NCBI GenBank assembly: GCA_023411215.1
Contig: JAEYOY010000075.1
Span: 1 to 64,000, forward strand
DNA: 64,000 bases
Source: Bacillota bacterium
GTDB lineage: Bacteria; Bacillota; Clostridia; Lachnospirales; Lachnospiraceae
Direction of reading: 5' to 3'
This document shows, piece after piece, positions 9,180 to 17,021 of this stretch. Positions within the stretch are counted from its first letter, which is position 1; every line of letters begins with the position of its first letter. The position numbers and the translations under genes were made by a program. Under the pieces are notes generated by a model that did not search any database, was not told the DNA's origin, and was given only the letters and a program-made list of their open reading frames with translations.

Positions 9180-9911
9180 ATGAATACGATTTTTTTAACA
9201 AGTATGCCACTTGAAAACAAAAACGATACTTCACCAAAATTGAATAATATTAATAATTTTGTTACTCAACTAAAAAAATATCATAGAAAAGGCTTTGATA
9301 ATTTTGTTTATTTTCCAAGCAACCCTATAACATATGATAATAATGATTTTTATGCAAATTTATACTGTAAGGCATTTGAGAATAGTGATTTCAAATTTAA
9401 AAACTGTATTTTGGTAGATAATAGAAACGACTCGAAAATTCATGAAATAATTAAAGATGCAGACATCATAATATTAGGTGGTGGAGAATTGCCACGCCAA
9501 AACACTTTTTTTAACAATCTACATTTAAGGCAAAAATTGAACGATTATGATGGAATTATTGTTGGAATGAGTGCTGGTTCAATGAATTTGGCTGATACAG
9601 TTTTTGATTTCCCTGAGCTTGATGAGCAAATTGGAAATCCAAATTTTCTTAAAGGGCTTGGATATACTGATATAAATATTGTTCCCCACTATAAACCAAC
9701 AGAGAAAAATTACATTTTAGAGAGTGGATTAGATGCATGGGCATCTTATGTATTACTACATAGTCATAAAATAAAAATATATGCACTTGTTGATGGAACA
9801 CACATTTTAATTCAAAATAAATATGCAGAAATCTTTGGTGAAGCATATTTAGTTAAAGATTCAATAATAAGTAAAGTATGTAATAATTACGAATCATGTA
9901 TATTGAAGTAA
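9180..9911 (+). CDS. Peptidase S51 family protein (dipeptidase E/cyanophycinase-like)
   Basis: Cytoplasmic serine hydrolase of 243 residues, class-I glutamine-amidotransferase-like fold. The catalytic serine lies in the nucleophile elbow GMSAGSMN near residue 123, preceded by IIILGGGELPRQ near 94, which is the S51 layout. INIVPHYKP near 160 would supply the His. Known relatives cleave N-terminal Asp dipeptides (PepE) or cyanophycin; the substrate here is unknown. Codon use is far more AT-rich (AAT, AAA, ATA) than in the genes around it. Together with the isolated position between long spacers, this suggests acquisition by transfer. The start follows a weak site (GTAGGAT). Confidence 0.82.
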   Translation: MNTIFLTSMPLENKNDTSPKLNNINNFVTQLKKYHRKGFDNFVYFPSNPITYDNNDFYANLYCKAFENSDFKFKNCILVDNRNDSKIHEIIKDADIIILGGGELPRQNTFFNNLHLRQKLNDYDGIIVGMSAGSMNLADTVFDFPELDEQIGNPNFLKGLGYTDINIVPHYKPTEKNYILESGLDAWASYVLLHSHKIKIYALVDGTHILIQNKYAEIFGEAYLVKDSIISKVCNNYESCILK

Positions 9912-9955
9912 ATACCGTATGTTATAAGAATATTTTAAGTCACAAGCTTTATCTA

Positions 9956-9984
9956 ATGTGAGTTTAAAAGGAGAAAACTCACAT
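9956..9984 (+). terminator. Hairpin after the S51 peptidase gene
   Basis: Perfect 10-bp stem ATGTGAGTTT / AAACTCACAT, 45 bases past the stop. It is followed by CCCCC rather than T, so it may be a 3'-end stabiliser rather than a full terminator. Confidence 0.45.
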
Positions 9985-10085
9985 CCCCCATCAATCATAT
10001 CCATATACTAATATTTATATCTAACTGAGCTTTTAGAATAAAAGCATTATGTTAACATAAATAAATTTATTGATTACAAAACATA

Positions 10086-10217
10086 TAAAAGTTAGCTTAT
10101 ATTACAAAAAGTTAGCTAATGCAAACTTTTTTGAACTCAAGATACATAAAAAGTTCGCTTTGCTAACTTTTTTGAATTCAAGATACATAAAAAGTTAGCT
10201 TTGCTAACTTTTTTGAA
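10086..10217 (+). repeat. 3.5 tandem 41-42-bp repeats, each a terminator-like hairpin
   Basis: Units start at about 10106, 10148 and 10189, with a partial copy at 10090. Each holds AAAAAGTTAGC-TTT-GCTAACTTTTT, which folds as a short A/U-flanked hairpin, followed by the spacer TTGAATTCAAGATACAT. The last unit runs straight into the TTGACA box of the lysine-leader promoter. Three stacked terminator-like hairpins could block read-through from upstream, or the units could be protein-binding repeats. Confidence 0.8.
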
Positions 10218-10246
10218 TTGACATAATACATTTGTTGTTGTAATAT
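10218..10246 (+). promoter_or_regulatory. Sigma-A promoter of the lysine riboswitch operon
   Basis: TTGACA at 10218-10223, a spacer of 17 bases, then TAATAT at 10241-10246. Transcription would begin just ahead of the riboswitch. Confidence 0.85.
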
Positions 10247-10265
10247 AATAGCGTAATTTCATAAG

Positions 10266-10460
10266 GCCTCATCTTCAAAGGTGAGGTAGAGGCGCGATAT
10301 TTAACAGTCTGTAGAGGAGCACAGGGAGCTATGATTCTATAGAGAAGGAAATGTCGCCGAAGTGTATCGCATCCCTCGGTGCCATATGCTGGGTCTGCAG
10401 TTAAGAGCTGCAGGACTGTCTTGGTGAACTACCCGGTTTGCCAAGTTGTGCTATCTCATT
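10266..10460 (+). promoter_or_regulatory. Lysine riboswitch (L-box)
   Basis: The conserved L-box core is present in order: GAGGTAGAGGCGCGA near 10283, GAAGGAAATGTCGCCGAAG near 10344, GCTGGGTCTGCAG near 10388 and GGACTGTCTTGG near 10412. P1 is TGAGGTAG (10282-10289) paired with CTATCTCA (10451-10458), with one G-U pair. A hairpin CCTCATC / GGTGAGG overlaps the P1 strand and could be the competing fold. The L-box binds lysine and shuts off downstream expression. The first gene below it is an amino-acid ABC transporter, so lysine is the likely substrate. Confidence 0.95.
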
Positions 10461-10494
10461 AGGGATTTTGGGGACTTAGGCATAAGCGTATTAT

Positions 10495-10520
10495 AACCTG
10501 AGCGAACCTCAGGTTTTTTT
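10495..10520 (+). terminator. Riboswitch-controlled terminator
   Basis: ACCTGAG-CGAAC-CTCAGGT followed by eight T residues, about 35 bases after the L-box aptamer. This is the expression platform: lysine-bound RNA should favour it. Confidence 0.9.
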
Positions 10521-10704
10521 ATTATATAACATGAAAGCCTGCAATATCAGCTATCGTGTTACACCTACTAATTATATAATAAAACTTCGCTAAGTTTATT
10601 ACCCAAAAATACTAAGGCATCTGCATACAAGGTTATAGCAGGTGGAGATTAATATTACAAACGAAGCATGGTTGCTTTTGCTGCAAATGCTTCATCAATT
10701 ACCT

Positions 10705-10750
10705 GATAATATAATAATAAATTTCCAATGGAATTCATCATTATATTATC
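10705..10750 (+). repeat. Long near-perfect inverted repeat in the transporter leader
   Basis: GATAATATAATAATAAATTTCCA pairs with TGGAATTCATCATTATATTATC: a stem of about 22 bp with a very short loop and no T-run. It lies 38 bases ahead of the binding-protein gene and more than 180 bases after the riboswitch terminator. It may protect the 5' end of a processed mRNA. Confidence 0.7.
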
Positions 10751-10787
10751 ATCGCACTAATATTTTAAGAAATGGGAGGAATATGTA

Positions 10788-11597
10788 ATGAAGAAGAGAA
10801 TTGCAATACTAATGATCCTTGCTATGACTGTTGTTATGATGGCAGGTTGTGCTAAGAAGGATGACGGAAAATTCCGCGTAGGAATGGAAGCAGGTTATGC
10901 ACCCTTTAACTGGACTCAGGCTGATAACTCAAACGGTGGTGTAGCAATTGAAGGCAGCAAAGAATTTGCAGGTGGCTATGATGTAGAAATCGCAAAGAAG
11001 ATTGCAGCTGACTTAGGTAAAGAGCTTGTAATCGTTAAGACAGAATGGGATGGTCTGGTGCCTGCATTAACCTCTGGTAAGATTGATGCTATTATCGCTG
11101 GCATGTCACCGACAGCAGAACGTAAGGAAACAATTGATTTCTCAGATAACTATTATAAATCCGACCTAGTAATGGTAGTGAAGAAAGGCGGAGCTTATGA
11201 AGGTGCTACTTCCATTCAGGATTTCTCAGGAGCAAAGATTACCGCACAGCTCAATACCTTTCACTATTCAGTAATCGAGCAGATTAACGGTGTCGCTATT
11301 CAGCCGGCGATGGACAGCTTCCCTGCTATGAGAGTTGCTCTGGAATCCGGAGTGATTGACGGATATGTATCCGAACGTCCCGAGGGTGTAAGTGCTTCGG
11401 CAGCAAATGAGAACTTTGCTATGGTTGAGTTTACAGAAGGCTTTGTTACCTCTGAAGATGATACAGCAATCGCTGTAGGTATCAAAAAGGGTAGTGAGTA
11501 TACTGCAAAAATTAATGAGACTCTAGCAAGTATTTCAGAAGAAGATCGCATCAAGATCATGGATGCTGCTATCGTAAATCAACCTGCAGCTGAATAG
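10788..11597 (+). CDS. Amino-acid ABC transporter substrate-binding lipoprotein (probably lysine)
   Basis: Extracytoplasmic solute-binding protein of family 3, 269 residues. The lipoprotein signal peptide ends in VMMAGC with Cys21 lipidated. Mature features are GMEAGYAPFNW near 33, YDVEIAKKIAADLGKELVIV near 65, PALTSGKIDAIIAGMSPTAERK near 88 and the IDFSDNYY block near 112. These fit the polar and basic amino-acid branch. The start follows GGGAGGAATATGTA. It is first in the operon binding protein - permease - ATPase. The L-box upstream points to lysine (inferred from regulation, not from ligand contacts). A hairpin after the stop should give more of this protein than of the membrane parts. 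Confidence 0.92.
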   Translation: MKKRIAILMILAMTVVMMAGCAKKDDGKFRVGMEAGYAPFNWTQADNSNGGVAIEGSKEFAGGYDVEIAKKIAADLGKELVIVKTEWDGLVPALTSGKIDAIIAGMSPTAERKETIDFSDNYYKSDLVMVVKKGGAYEGATSIQDFSGAKITAQLNTFHYSVIEQINGVAIQPAMDSFPAMRVALESGVIDGYVSERPEGVSASAANENFAMVEFTEGFVTSEDDTAIAVGIKKGSEYTAKINETLASISEEDRIKIMDAAIVNQPAAE

Positions 11598-11610
11598 ATG
11601 TGAACTTTTA

Positions 11611-11650
11611 GGGGCTGTCCAAATAAATTGAATATTATTGGACAGCCTCT
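11611..11650 (+). terminator. Intercistronic hairpin between binding protein and permease genes
   Basis: GGGGCTGTCCAA / TTGGACAGCCTCT, about 12 bp of stem, 13 bases after the stop and without a T-run. Such hairpins commonly stabilise the upstream message and allow partial read-through to the permease gene. Confidence 0.7.
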
Positions 11651-11653
11651 CAT

Positions 11654-11691
11654 CATGACAATAGAAAGCTAGAAAACGTGCTTCCTATCGT
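11654..11691 (+). repeat. Dispersed palindromic repeat, copy B
   Basis: CATGACAATAGAAAGCTAG, then AAAACGTGCTTCCTATCGT. ACAATAGAAAG pairs with CTTCCTATCGT apart from one mismatch and G-U pairs. Same family as 5887 (opposite strand), 61670 and 63205. Confidence 0.7.
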
Positions 11692-11887
11692 AAAGAAATG
11701 AAGGATAGCTTTTAAGCTGGCAATCATAGTATTGGTTATTAAGCGATATTACAGGTAGGATTACATAATTCATGAATTGTTGATGGAAAAATAAATTAAA
11801 TAACGCATAAAGTTATGAATAAAATGGTAGCCTTGTTACCGATATATTCAAATTAATGCTTTTGTGAATGGAAAGGTTTGGTGCATT

Positions 11888-12655
11888 ATGACTTGGGAAT
11901 GGTTTGTAAGAATCGTATCCGAAAATTACCCTATGTTCCTAAGAGGAGCGGGTGTTACTCTCTTAATTTCTATAATTGGTACGATACTTGGTGCGATCAT
12001 CGGTTTGCTAATCGGTACGATTCGAACGATACCTATGCCGGACAGAGGGGTAAAAAGAATACTATTAACGATAATCAATGCGATACTAACTGCCTATGTG
12101 GAATTCTTTCGCGGAACACCTATGATTGTACAGGCGATGGTTATCTATTATGGTTCGGCAATGGCCTTAGGTATTGATCTGGATCGTACTGCAGCTGCGA
12201 TTTTTATCGTATCCATTAATACTGGCGCATATACGGCAGAGATTGTTCGTGGCGGCATTATCTCCATTGATAAAGGTCAGTTCGAGGCAGCACACGCAAT
12301 CGGTATGAATCATATCAAGACCATGCTCAACGTGGTATTGCCCCAGGTACTTCGTAATATCCTACCTGCAATCGGTAACGAATTTGTAATCAATATTAAG
12401 GATACTTCAGTTCTTAACGTAATCTCTGTATCGGAATTATTCTTCATGGCAAAGTCTGTTGCGGGTAATAACTTCAGGTACTTTGAGACCATGACAGTAG
12501 CATGTATTATTTATCTGGTAATGACTCTGACCGTAACCAGAATTCTTCGTCTTATTGAGCGGAAGCTGGAGGGACCTGAGAATTTTATTGTTATTCCGGG
12601 TAATCAGATGCAGGTGGAGCGACCGGAAGATCATGTGAAGAAGCTTCGTGGCTAA
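11888..12655 (+). CDS. Amino-acid ABC transporter permease
   Basis: Integral membrane subunit of the probable lysine importer, HisM/GlnP type, about 255 residues. It has five or so membrane segments and the cytoplasmic EAA loop that contacts the ATPase (GQFEAAHAIGMNH near residue 135). RGTPMIVQAMVIYYG near 78 and LPQVLRNILPAIGNEFVINI near 155 are typical of polar amino-acid permeases. Start: ATG 11888 is preferred, with GGAAAGG upstream; an in-frame GTG at 11864 would add eight residues but lacks a ribosome site. A GTG at 11881 is out of frame. The gene ends 15 bases ahead of the ATPase gene. Confidence 0.92.
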   Translation: MTWEWFVRIVSENYPMFLRGAGVTLLISIIGTILGAIIGLLIGTIRTIPMPDRGVKRILLTIINAILTAYVEFFRGTPMIVQAMVIYYGSAMALGIDLDRTAAAIFIVSINTGAYTAEIVRGGIISIDKGQFEAAHAIGMNHIKTMLNVVLPQVLRNILPAIGNEFVINIKDTSVLNVISVSELFFMAKSVAGNNFRYFETMTVACIIYLVMTLTVTRILRLIERKLEGPENFIVIPGNQMQVERPEDHVKKLRG

Positions 12656-12670
12656 GAAATGGAGGCAAAG

Positions 12671-13411
12671 ATGGATAGAGTAATTGACATTCAACATTTG
12701 AAAAAATCCTTTGGTGAGAATGAAATCCTAAAGGATATCGATTTCTCCGTAAATAAGGGAGAAGTAGTATGCATCATCGGTGCTTCCGGTTCCGGTAAAT
12801 CAACGTTACTCCGTTGTATTAACCTGCTGGAGAAGCCAAGTGACGGTACCATTATCTATAATGGCGAGAATATTTTGGATAATAAGCATGATATTTATGA
12901 GTACCGGACCAAGCTGGGGATGGTGTTCCAGCAGTTCAATCTCTTCAATAATCATAACGTGCTCAGCAATTGTACCGTAGGCCAGATTAAGGTTCTGAAG
13001 CGTACGAAGGAAGAAGCAGAACAGGTCGCATTAAAATACCTGAAGGTAGTAGGTATGGACCAGTATGTGAATGCAAAGCCGAAGCAGCTCTCCGGTGGGC
13101 AGAAGCAGAGAGTGGCAATTGCGAGAGCATTGTCCATGGAGCCGGATGTCTTGTTGTTCGACGAGCCTACATCAGCGCTGGACCCTGAGATGGTCGGCGA
13201 GGTTCTGGCCGTTATGAAGGAGTTGGCAAAGAGCGGACTTACAATGTTAGTCGTAACACATGAGATGGGCTTTGCAAAAGAGGTTGCAAACCGCGTCGTA
13301 TTCATGGATAAAGGAGTTATCGCAGAAGAGGGTACTCCGGAGCAGATCTTCAACAATCCGACCCAGGATAGAACCAAGGAGTTCTTAAAGAGAGTTCTGA
13401 AAGAACAATAG
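12671..13411 (+). CDS. Amino-acid ABC transporter ATP-binding protein
   Basis: Cytoplasmic ATPase of the importer, 246 residues, GlnQ/HisP type. Walker A is GASGSGKST at residues 37-45, the Q-loop sits in MVFQQFNLFNN, the signature is LSGGQKQR near 140, Walker B is VLLFDEPTSALDP near 160, and the switch His lies in VVTHEMGFA near 198. Start: an upstream in-frame ATG at 12659 overlaps the ribosome site GGAGG (12661-12665), so ATG 12671 is chosen. It completes a full three-part importer. The hairpin after the stop closes the operon. Confidence 0.94.
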   Translation: MDRVIDIQHLKKSFGENEILKDIDFSVNKGEVVCIIGASGSGKSTLLRCINLLEKPSDGTIIYNGENILDNKHDIYEYRTKLGMVFQQFNLFNNHNVLSNCTVGQIKVLKRTKEEAEQVALKYLKVVGMDQYVNAKPKQLSGGQKQRVAIARALSMEPDVLLFDEPTSALDPEMVGEVLAVMKELAKSGLTMLVVTHEMGFAKEVANRVVFMDKGVIAEEGTPEQIFNNPTQDRTKEFLKRVLKEQ

Positions 13412-13469
13412 ATCTTTCGATAGAAAGAACACAAGAACACTTTAGAAAATAATATGGTAATGAATATTA

Positions 13470-13516
13470 GCGCGTCGCAAAATAACTTTAAAGTTAGATT
13501 GCAACGCGTTCTTTTC
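13470..13516 (+). terminator. Terminator of the amino-acid transporter operon
   Basis: GCGTCGCAAAATAACTTT / AAAGTTAGATTGCAACGC with two mismatches and essentially no loop, followed by GTTCTTTTCG. Confidence 0.8.
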
Positions 13517-13663
13517 GTAAAGGGATCATAAAATAAAGAGAAACCACCATAACATGGGCACTTATATAACGGAATTTTGAGCCCTCCTAGATTGGTTAAG
13601 CTGTTTTTGAACTATGATTTTCATTTAGTATTATGTGTTGTTGATATTTCTTAGAAGATAACA

Positions 13664-13692
13664 TTTACTTTATTTACCATATAATATATACT
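13664..13692 (+). promoter_or_regulatory. Probable promoter of the small secreted protein gene
   Basis: TTTACT, a 17-base spacer, then TATACT at 13687-13692, about 120 bases ahead of ATG 13811. The rest of 13517-13810 shows no gene or other site. Confidence 0.55.
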
Positions 13693-13810
13693 TGTATTAA
13701 GATTGTTTTATTAAGAGTTGGATGTAGACGAATCCAACAACCACGGATAATATTCATGATATATAAGAGTAATACCACAAGATATGAGGTTAATTTTGAG
13801 AGGAGAATTT

Positions 13811-14077
13811 ATGAAAAAATTTATTTCAATATTCACTTTAACCCTTTTATTTATTTTCACTTTATCTATATATATGACGACTGACTTAAAAGAAAATGTC
13901 CAGGTGAATAAAGAGGATACTAATTCGATTGATAAGGTATATGATACTTGGGAAGAGGCCCGTGAATACGAGTATATTTATCAAGATCATATTAATTACA
14001 AGTTTCATAGTGCCTATCGAATCGAAGACACAAAAAGATTTAAAGTTACCTATGTTAAAGATATTAATGAGCATTAA
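13811..14077 (+). CDS. Small secreted or membrane-anchored protein, unknown
   Basis: Protein of 88 residues that I do not recognise. Residues 1-25 are MKK followed by a long hydrophobic stretch (FISIFTLTLLFIFTLSIYM), which fits a signal peptide or an anchor. The remainder is strongly charged and Tyr-rich (TWEEAREYEYIYQDH) and has no cysteine. Start: AGAGGAG stands five bases before ATG 13811; an in-frame start at 13784 would place nine residues ahead of the signal and cover the ribosome site. It has its own promoter and no clear partner. Confidence 0.7.
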   Translation: MKKFISIFTLTLLFIFTLSIYMTTDLKENVQVNKEDTNSIDKVYDTWEEAREYEYIYQDHINYKFHSAYRIEDTKRFKVTYVKDINEH

Positions 14078-14301
14078 TTAGAATAATCCAAATCTACTTA
14101 TCAACAGTATTAGTCCAGCCTTTGTGGAGTATCCAGGTGAGGATTTGCTAAATGAATACCGCCGATTACTGATGTGAAGGGATTTGTGGTAACAATTACA
14201 TTAACGGAGGTAGAAGTATTAATTGATTGATAGTATAATAGAATGAGAGATGATGGCAGAAGCTACGCATTGATCAGTGGGAATATAAAGGAGATAACAT
14301 T

Positions 14302-15651
14302 GTGATGAACTTGAACGAAATAACGATAGAAAGATTGCAGGATTTGTATCGGAACAAGACACTAACTGTGAGAGAAGCAGTTCAGAGCTATCTGGATCGG
14401 ATTACGAGGTACGATCAAGGAGAGACAGGTCTGAACAGTGTGTTGGAGATTAATCCCGATGTGCTGAGTATAGCAGAAGAACTTGATCGGCAGGGCTTTC
14501 AGAAGGACAAGCTACTCTACGGGGTACCTGTCCTAATCAAGGACAATATTGATACAGCAGATCGGATGCATACCTCGGCAGGGTCCTTAGCTTTGGCAGA
14601 TTCTATTGCAGTAACGGATGCAGAGCTTGTGACGAGATTAAGGGAGAGCGGTGCTGTCATATTAGGCAAGACCAATATGACGGAGTTCGCGAATTACATG
14701 ACAGATCATATGCCGAACGGTTATAGCTCCAGAGGCGGTCAGGTTAAGAATGCATACAACAGGGAGAAGGATCCTTCCGGCTCCAGCTCCGGTTCCGGAG
14801 TAGCAGTAGCTGCCAATCTATGTACAGCAGCGATCGGTTCGGATACCTGCAACTCCATCGTAGGACCTGGGATTGCCAGTGGTATTGTAGGCTTTCGCCC
14901 TAGTACTGGTGCCATCAGCCAGCAGGGCATCATACCAATCAGCTTTACACTGGATACCGCCGGGCCATTTACCAGAACAGTAGAAGATGCGGCTATTCTG
15001 TTCGCAGCTTTGACCAGTCAGGAAGTAGTACGGGATAAGCAGGAGAATATTCGGGGTAAAATTATTGCTTATAATACCTGGAGACCGACAGATTCAGAGG
15101 AATGGCTCGAATATACAGAGGGTGCGGTTCGGAAGCTGGAAGAAGCAGGAGCAATCATAAAGAGGGTGGAGATCCCCGAGACTCCTTATATCATGGATGT
15201 GATGAAATTTGAATTCATGTATGCGATGAACCAGTATCTGAAGGGGCTGCCTACCGATTATCCGATTAAGACCCTTCAAGACATCATTGATTATAATAAC
15301 AGAAATGCGGAGACAGCACTTCGATATGGGCAGATATTACTCACGGATGCCAAAGAGAATGCCTCCGGGACCTTAAAGGATGCACCATATCTTAATATCC
15401 TAAAGGATCGTCAAGTGAGTATGAAGCGAATTCGGGAACAGCTTAAGAATACGGACCTCTGTATCATGTATAGCTTCAGTAGTATCCTTCAGTATACCGA
15501 GCTGCCAGTCATCACAATACCTTATGGGGTGAGAGAGGACGGAATGCCGGCAGTGCTTCAGTTGACAGCTCTGACGGATAAGGAATTGCTGGAGAATGCC
15601 TATATTGTAGAGAGGACCATTGGCAAGCGAATTGAGCCGAAGCTGGTATAG
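14302..15651 (+). CDS. Amidase-signature family hydrolase
   Basis: Cytoplasmic amide hydrolase of about 449 residues, Ser-cisSer-Lys type. The catalytic Lys lies in GVPVLIKDNIDTADRMHTSAG near residue 80, and the cis-Ser in the Ser/Gly loop GSSSGSGVAVAANL near 155. The nucleophile block reads GSDTCNSIVGP where the family usually has GSDTGGSIR.PA: the Ser is kept, but both glycines before it are Cys and Asn and the Arg is lost. The C-terminal part is shorter than in GatA, so this is not the tRNA amidotransferase subunit. Start: GTG 14302 is 8 bases and ATG 14305 is 11 bases from AAGGAG, and either is possible. The natural substrate is unknown. Confidence 0.85.
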   Translation: MMNLNEITIERLQDLYRNKTLTVREAVQSYLDRITRYDQGETGLNSVLEINPDVLSIAEELDRQGFQKDKLLYGVPVLIKDNIDTADRMHTSAGSLALADSIAVTDAELVTRLRESGAVILGKTNMTEFANYMTDHMPNGYSSRGGQVKNAYNREKDPSGSSSGSGVAVAANLCTAAIGSDTCNSIVGPGIASGIVGFRPSTGAISQQGIIPISFTLDTAGPFTRTVEDAAILFAALTSQEVVRDKQENIRGKIIAYNTWRPTDSEEWLEYTEGAVRKLEEAGAIIKRVEIPETPYIMDVMKFEFMYAMNQYLKGLPTDYPIKTLQDIIDYNNRNAETALRYGQILLTDAKENASGTLKDAPYLNILKDRQVSMKRIREQLKNTDLCIMYSFSSILQYTELPVITIPYGVREDGMPAVLQLTALTDKELLENAYIVERTIGKRIEPKLV

Positions 15652-15728
15652 GATCAAGCAGAAGTCAGATATGAATAAATTCTTATTGTTCGGTGCAGCT
15701 TTACAGGTAAGGGTTTCGATTACATCTG

Positions 15729-15747
15729 ATCATGATAATCATAATGA
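15729..15747 (+). promoter_or_regulatory. Fur-type box upstream of the MBL-fold hydrolase gene
   Basis: GATCATGATAATCATAATG matches the Fur consensus GATAATGATAATCATTATC at most positions and contains the perfect palindrome ATGATAATCAT. A TATACT at 15755-15760 just downstream could be the -10 box. It is the second such box in this window. Confidence 0.5.
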
Positions 15748-15837
15748 AAATTTGTATACTTGAAGTGCGAGTATTTATGAAAAGCATGGAAAAACAAGCA
15801 GGATAAATTCTAATTCGAAATGGAGGTATTACATAAT

Positions 15838-16428
15838 ATGGCAAGATTATTGTATCAGGGACATGGAAGCTATCGAATCATTAGCAATGATAATGTGGTA
15901 ATCTATATTGATCCATATGCAGGGAAGGGATATGAGGTTCCAGCGGATATTATTCTGGTAACTCATCAGCATAGAGATCATAATCAGATACAGCTCGTTA
16001 CGAAGAAACCCGGCTGTACCATCATTCAGGAGAAGGATGCAATTGCGGGAGGGGAATATCAGAGCTTTGTTATTCATGGAGCCCACATCCAGGCTGTATC
16101 TGCCAATAACCAAAATCACAAAAGAGAGGAATCTGTTGGTTATATTATTACAGTGGATGATGTAAAGGTCTACTGCTCCGGAGATACCTCCACCACCGAA
16201 GAAATGAAGGACATGGCTGCTCTGCACCTAGATTATGCCTTACTTCCGATTGATGGTATCTATAATATGGACGCCAAAGAAGCAACAGCCTGTGCCGAAC
16301 TGATTGGGGCTAAGCATGCAATACCGATTCACATGAAACCCGGCGAGCTATTCGATCGAAGCATGGCTGAGACGTTCACAGCGAAGAATCGGCTGATTGT
16401 AGGAGCTGGGGATGAGATTAGTCTTTAG
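15838..16428 (+). CDS. Metallo-beta-lactamase-fold hydrolase (UlaG/UPF0173-like)
   Basis: Small MBL-fold metal hydrolase of 196 residues, probably cytoplasmic. The metal-binding motif is THQHRDH near residue 44 (HxHxDH). Later ligands are probably the Asp of YCSGDTS near 113 and the His of AIPIHMKPGE near 164. The short form without extra domains resembles the UlaG/UPF0173 branch, which includes lactonases and phosphodiesterases. Start: ATG 15838 is preferred because the GGAGG of the upstream in-frame ATG 15820 (ATGGAGG) is the ribosome site. A Fur-type box stands ahead of it. The substrate is not predictable. Confidence 0.85.
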   Translation: MARLLYQGHGSYRIISNDNVVIYIDPYAGKGYEVPADIILVTHQHRDHNQIQLVTKKPGCTIIQEKDAIAGGEYQSFVIHGAHIQAVSANNQNHKREESVGYIITVDDVKVYCSGDTSTTEEMKDMAALHLDYALLPIDGIYNMDAKEATACAELIGAKHAIPIHMKPGELFDRSMAETFTAKNRLIVGAGDEISL

Positions 16429-16631
16429 TATCATTTAAGTATCATATTATAGATTTGGACTGAACACAGAGTAAAGTGAACGTAGATTAATCCATAAGAA
16501 GCATGCAAAGTAGGAAAACTTATGTCCCGACAAGGTAATAAGAACCAACTTATCATATTGGATTTGGTTATATTAGTAAAATGAAAAAGTAGATTGTTTG
16601 TGAATAACATAATACATATGTTTTCAATGTA

Positions 16632-16677
16632 AGGTAGTTATCCAAGAGACCGTAAGCTTGAGGATAACTATCTTTTT
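16632..16677 (+). terminator. Hairpin with T-run in the spacer before the pilus locus
   Basis: AGGTAGTTATCC / GGATAACTATCT, stem of 12 with one mismatch, 18-base loop, followed by TTTTT. It lies 200 bases past the MBL gene, so it may end that transcript or a short unannotated RNA. The remaining spacer (16429-17021) shows no gene. Confidence 0.7.
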
Positions 16678-16907
16678 CATTACTTAGGAGATTGCATCCT
16701 ATGATTCAATTGTAGTGAATAAAAAGTGCTTTGTGAAAATGATTTCGTTCAATTTTAGATGACATACCTCAAAATACATCCATGTATGCAACCAGAAGCT
16801 GTTACGTACAACTTATTTAATAAAGGAAAATTTAGAAAAATACAATAATTGTTATATATATACATAAACTGCTAAAAAGTTTGTTTGTTTTTCCTGTCAC
16901 AAAGTTA

Positions 16908-16936
16908 TTTACAAATAATGTATTCTGGATTATGAT
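16908..16936 (+). promoter_or_regulatory. Sigma-A promoter of the Tad-like pilus operon
   Basis: TTTACA at 16908-16913, exactly 17 bases, TATGAT at 16931-16936. It stands about 80 bases ahead of the first gene, and no other promoter as good was seen before 32.7 kb. Confidence 0.75.
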
Positions 16937-17021
16937 AAGAATATCTTTCTAAATCAAATTTCTTAAATCTACTTATCAATTCATTTTCCCAACTTTATTA
17001 ATTTCATAAGGAGGTTTTAAT

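Noticed and set aside
10086..10217. Tandem repeats as a CRISPR array
   Set aside because: Units are contiguous with nearly the same sequence throughout, there are no variable spacers of constant length, and no cas genes occur in the window.
16429..17021. c-di-GMP riboswitch controlling the pilus locus
   Set aside because: Looked for because such locus types are often controlled that way; no conserved GEMM core was found here or at 32423-33021.
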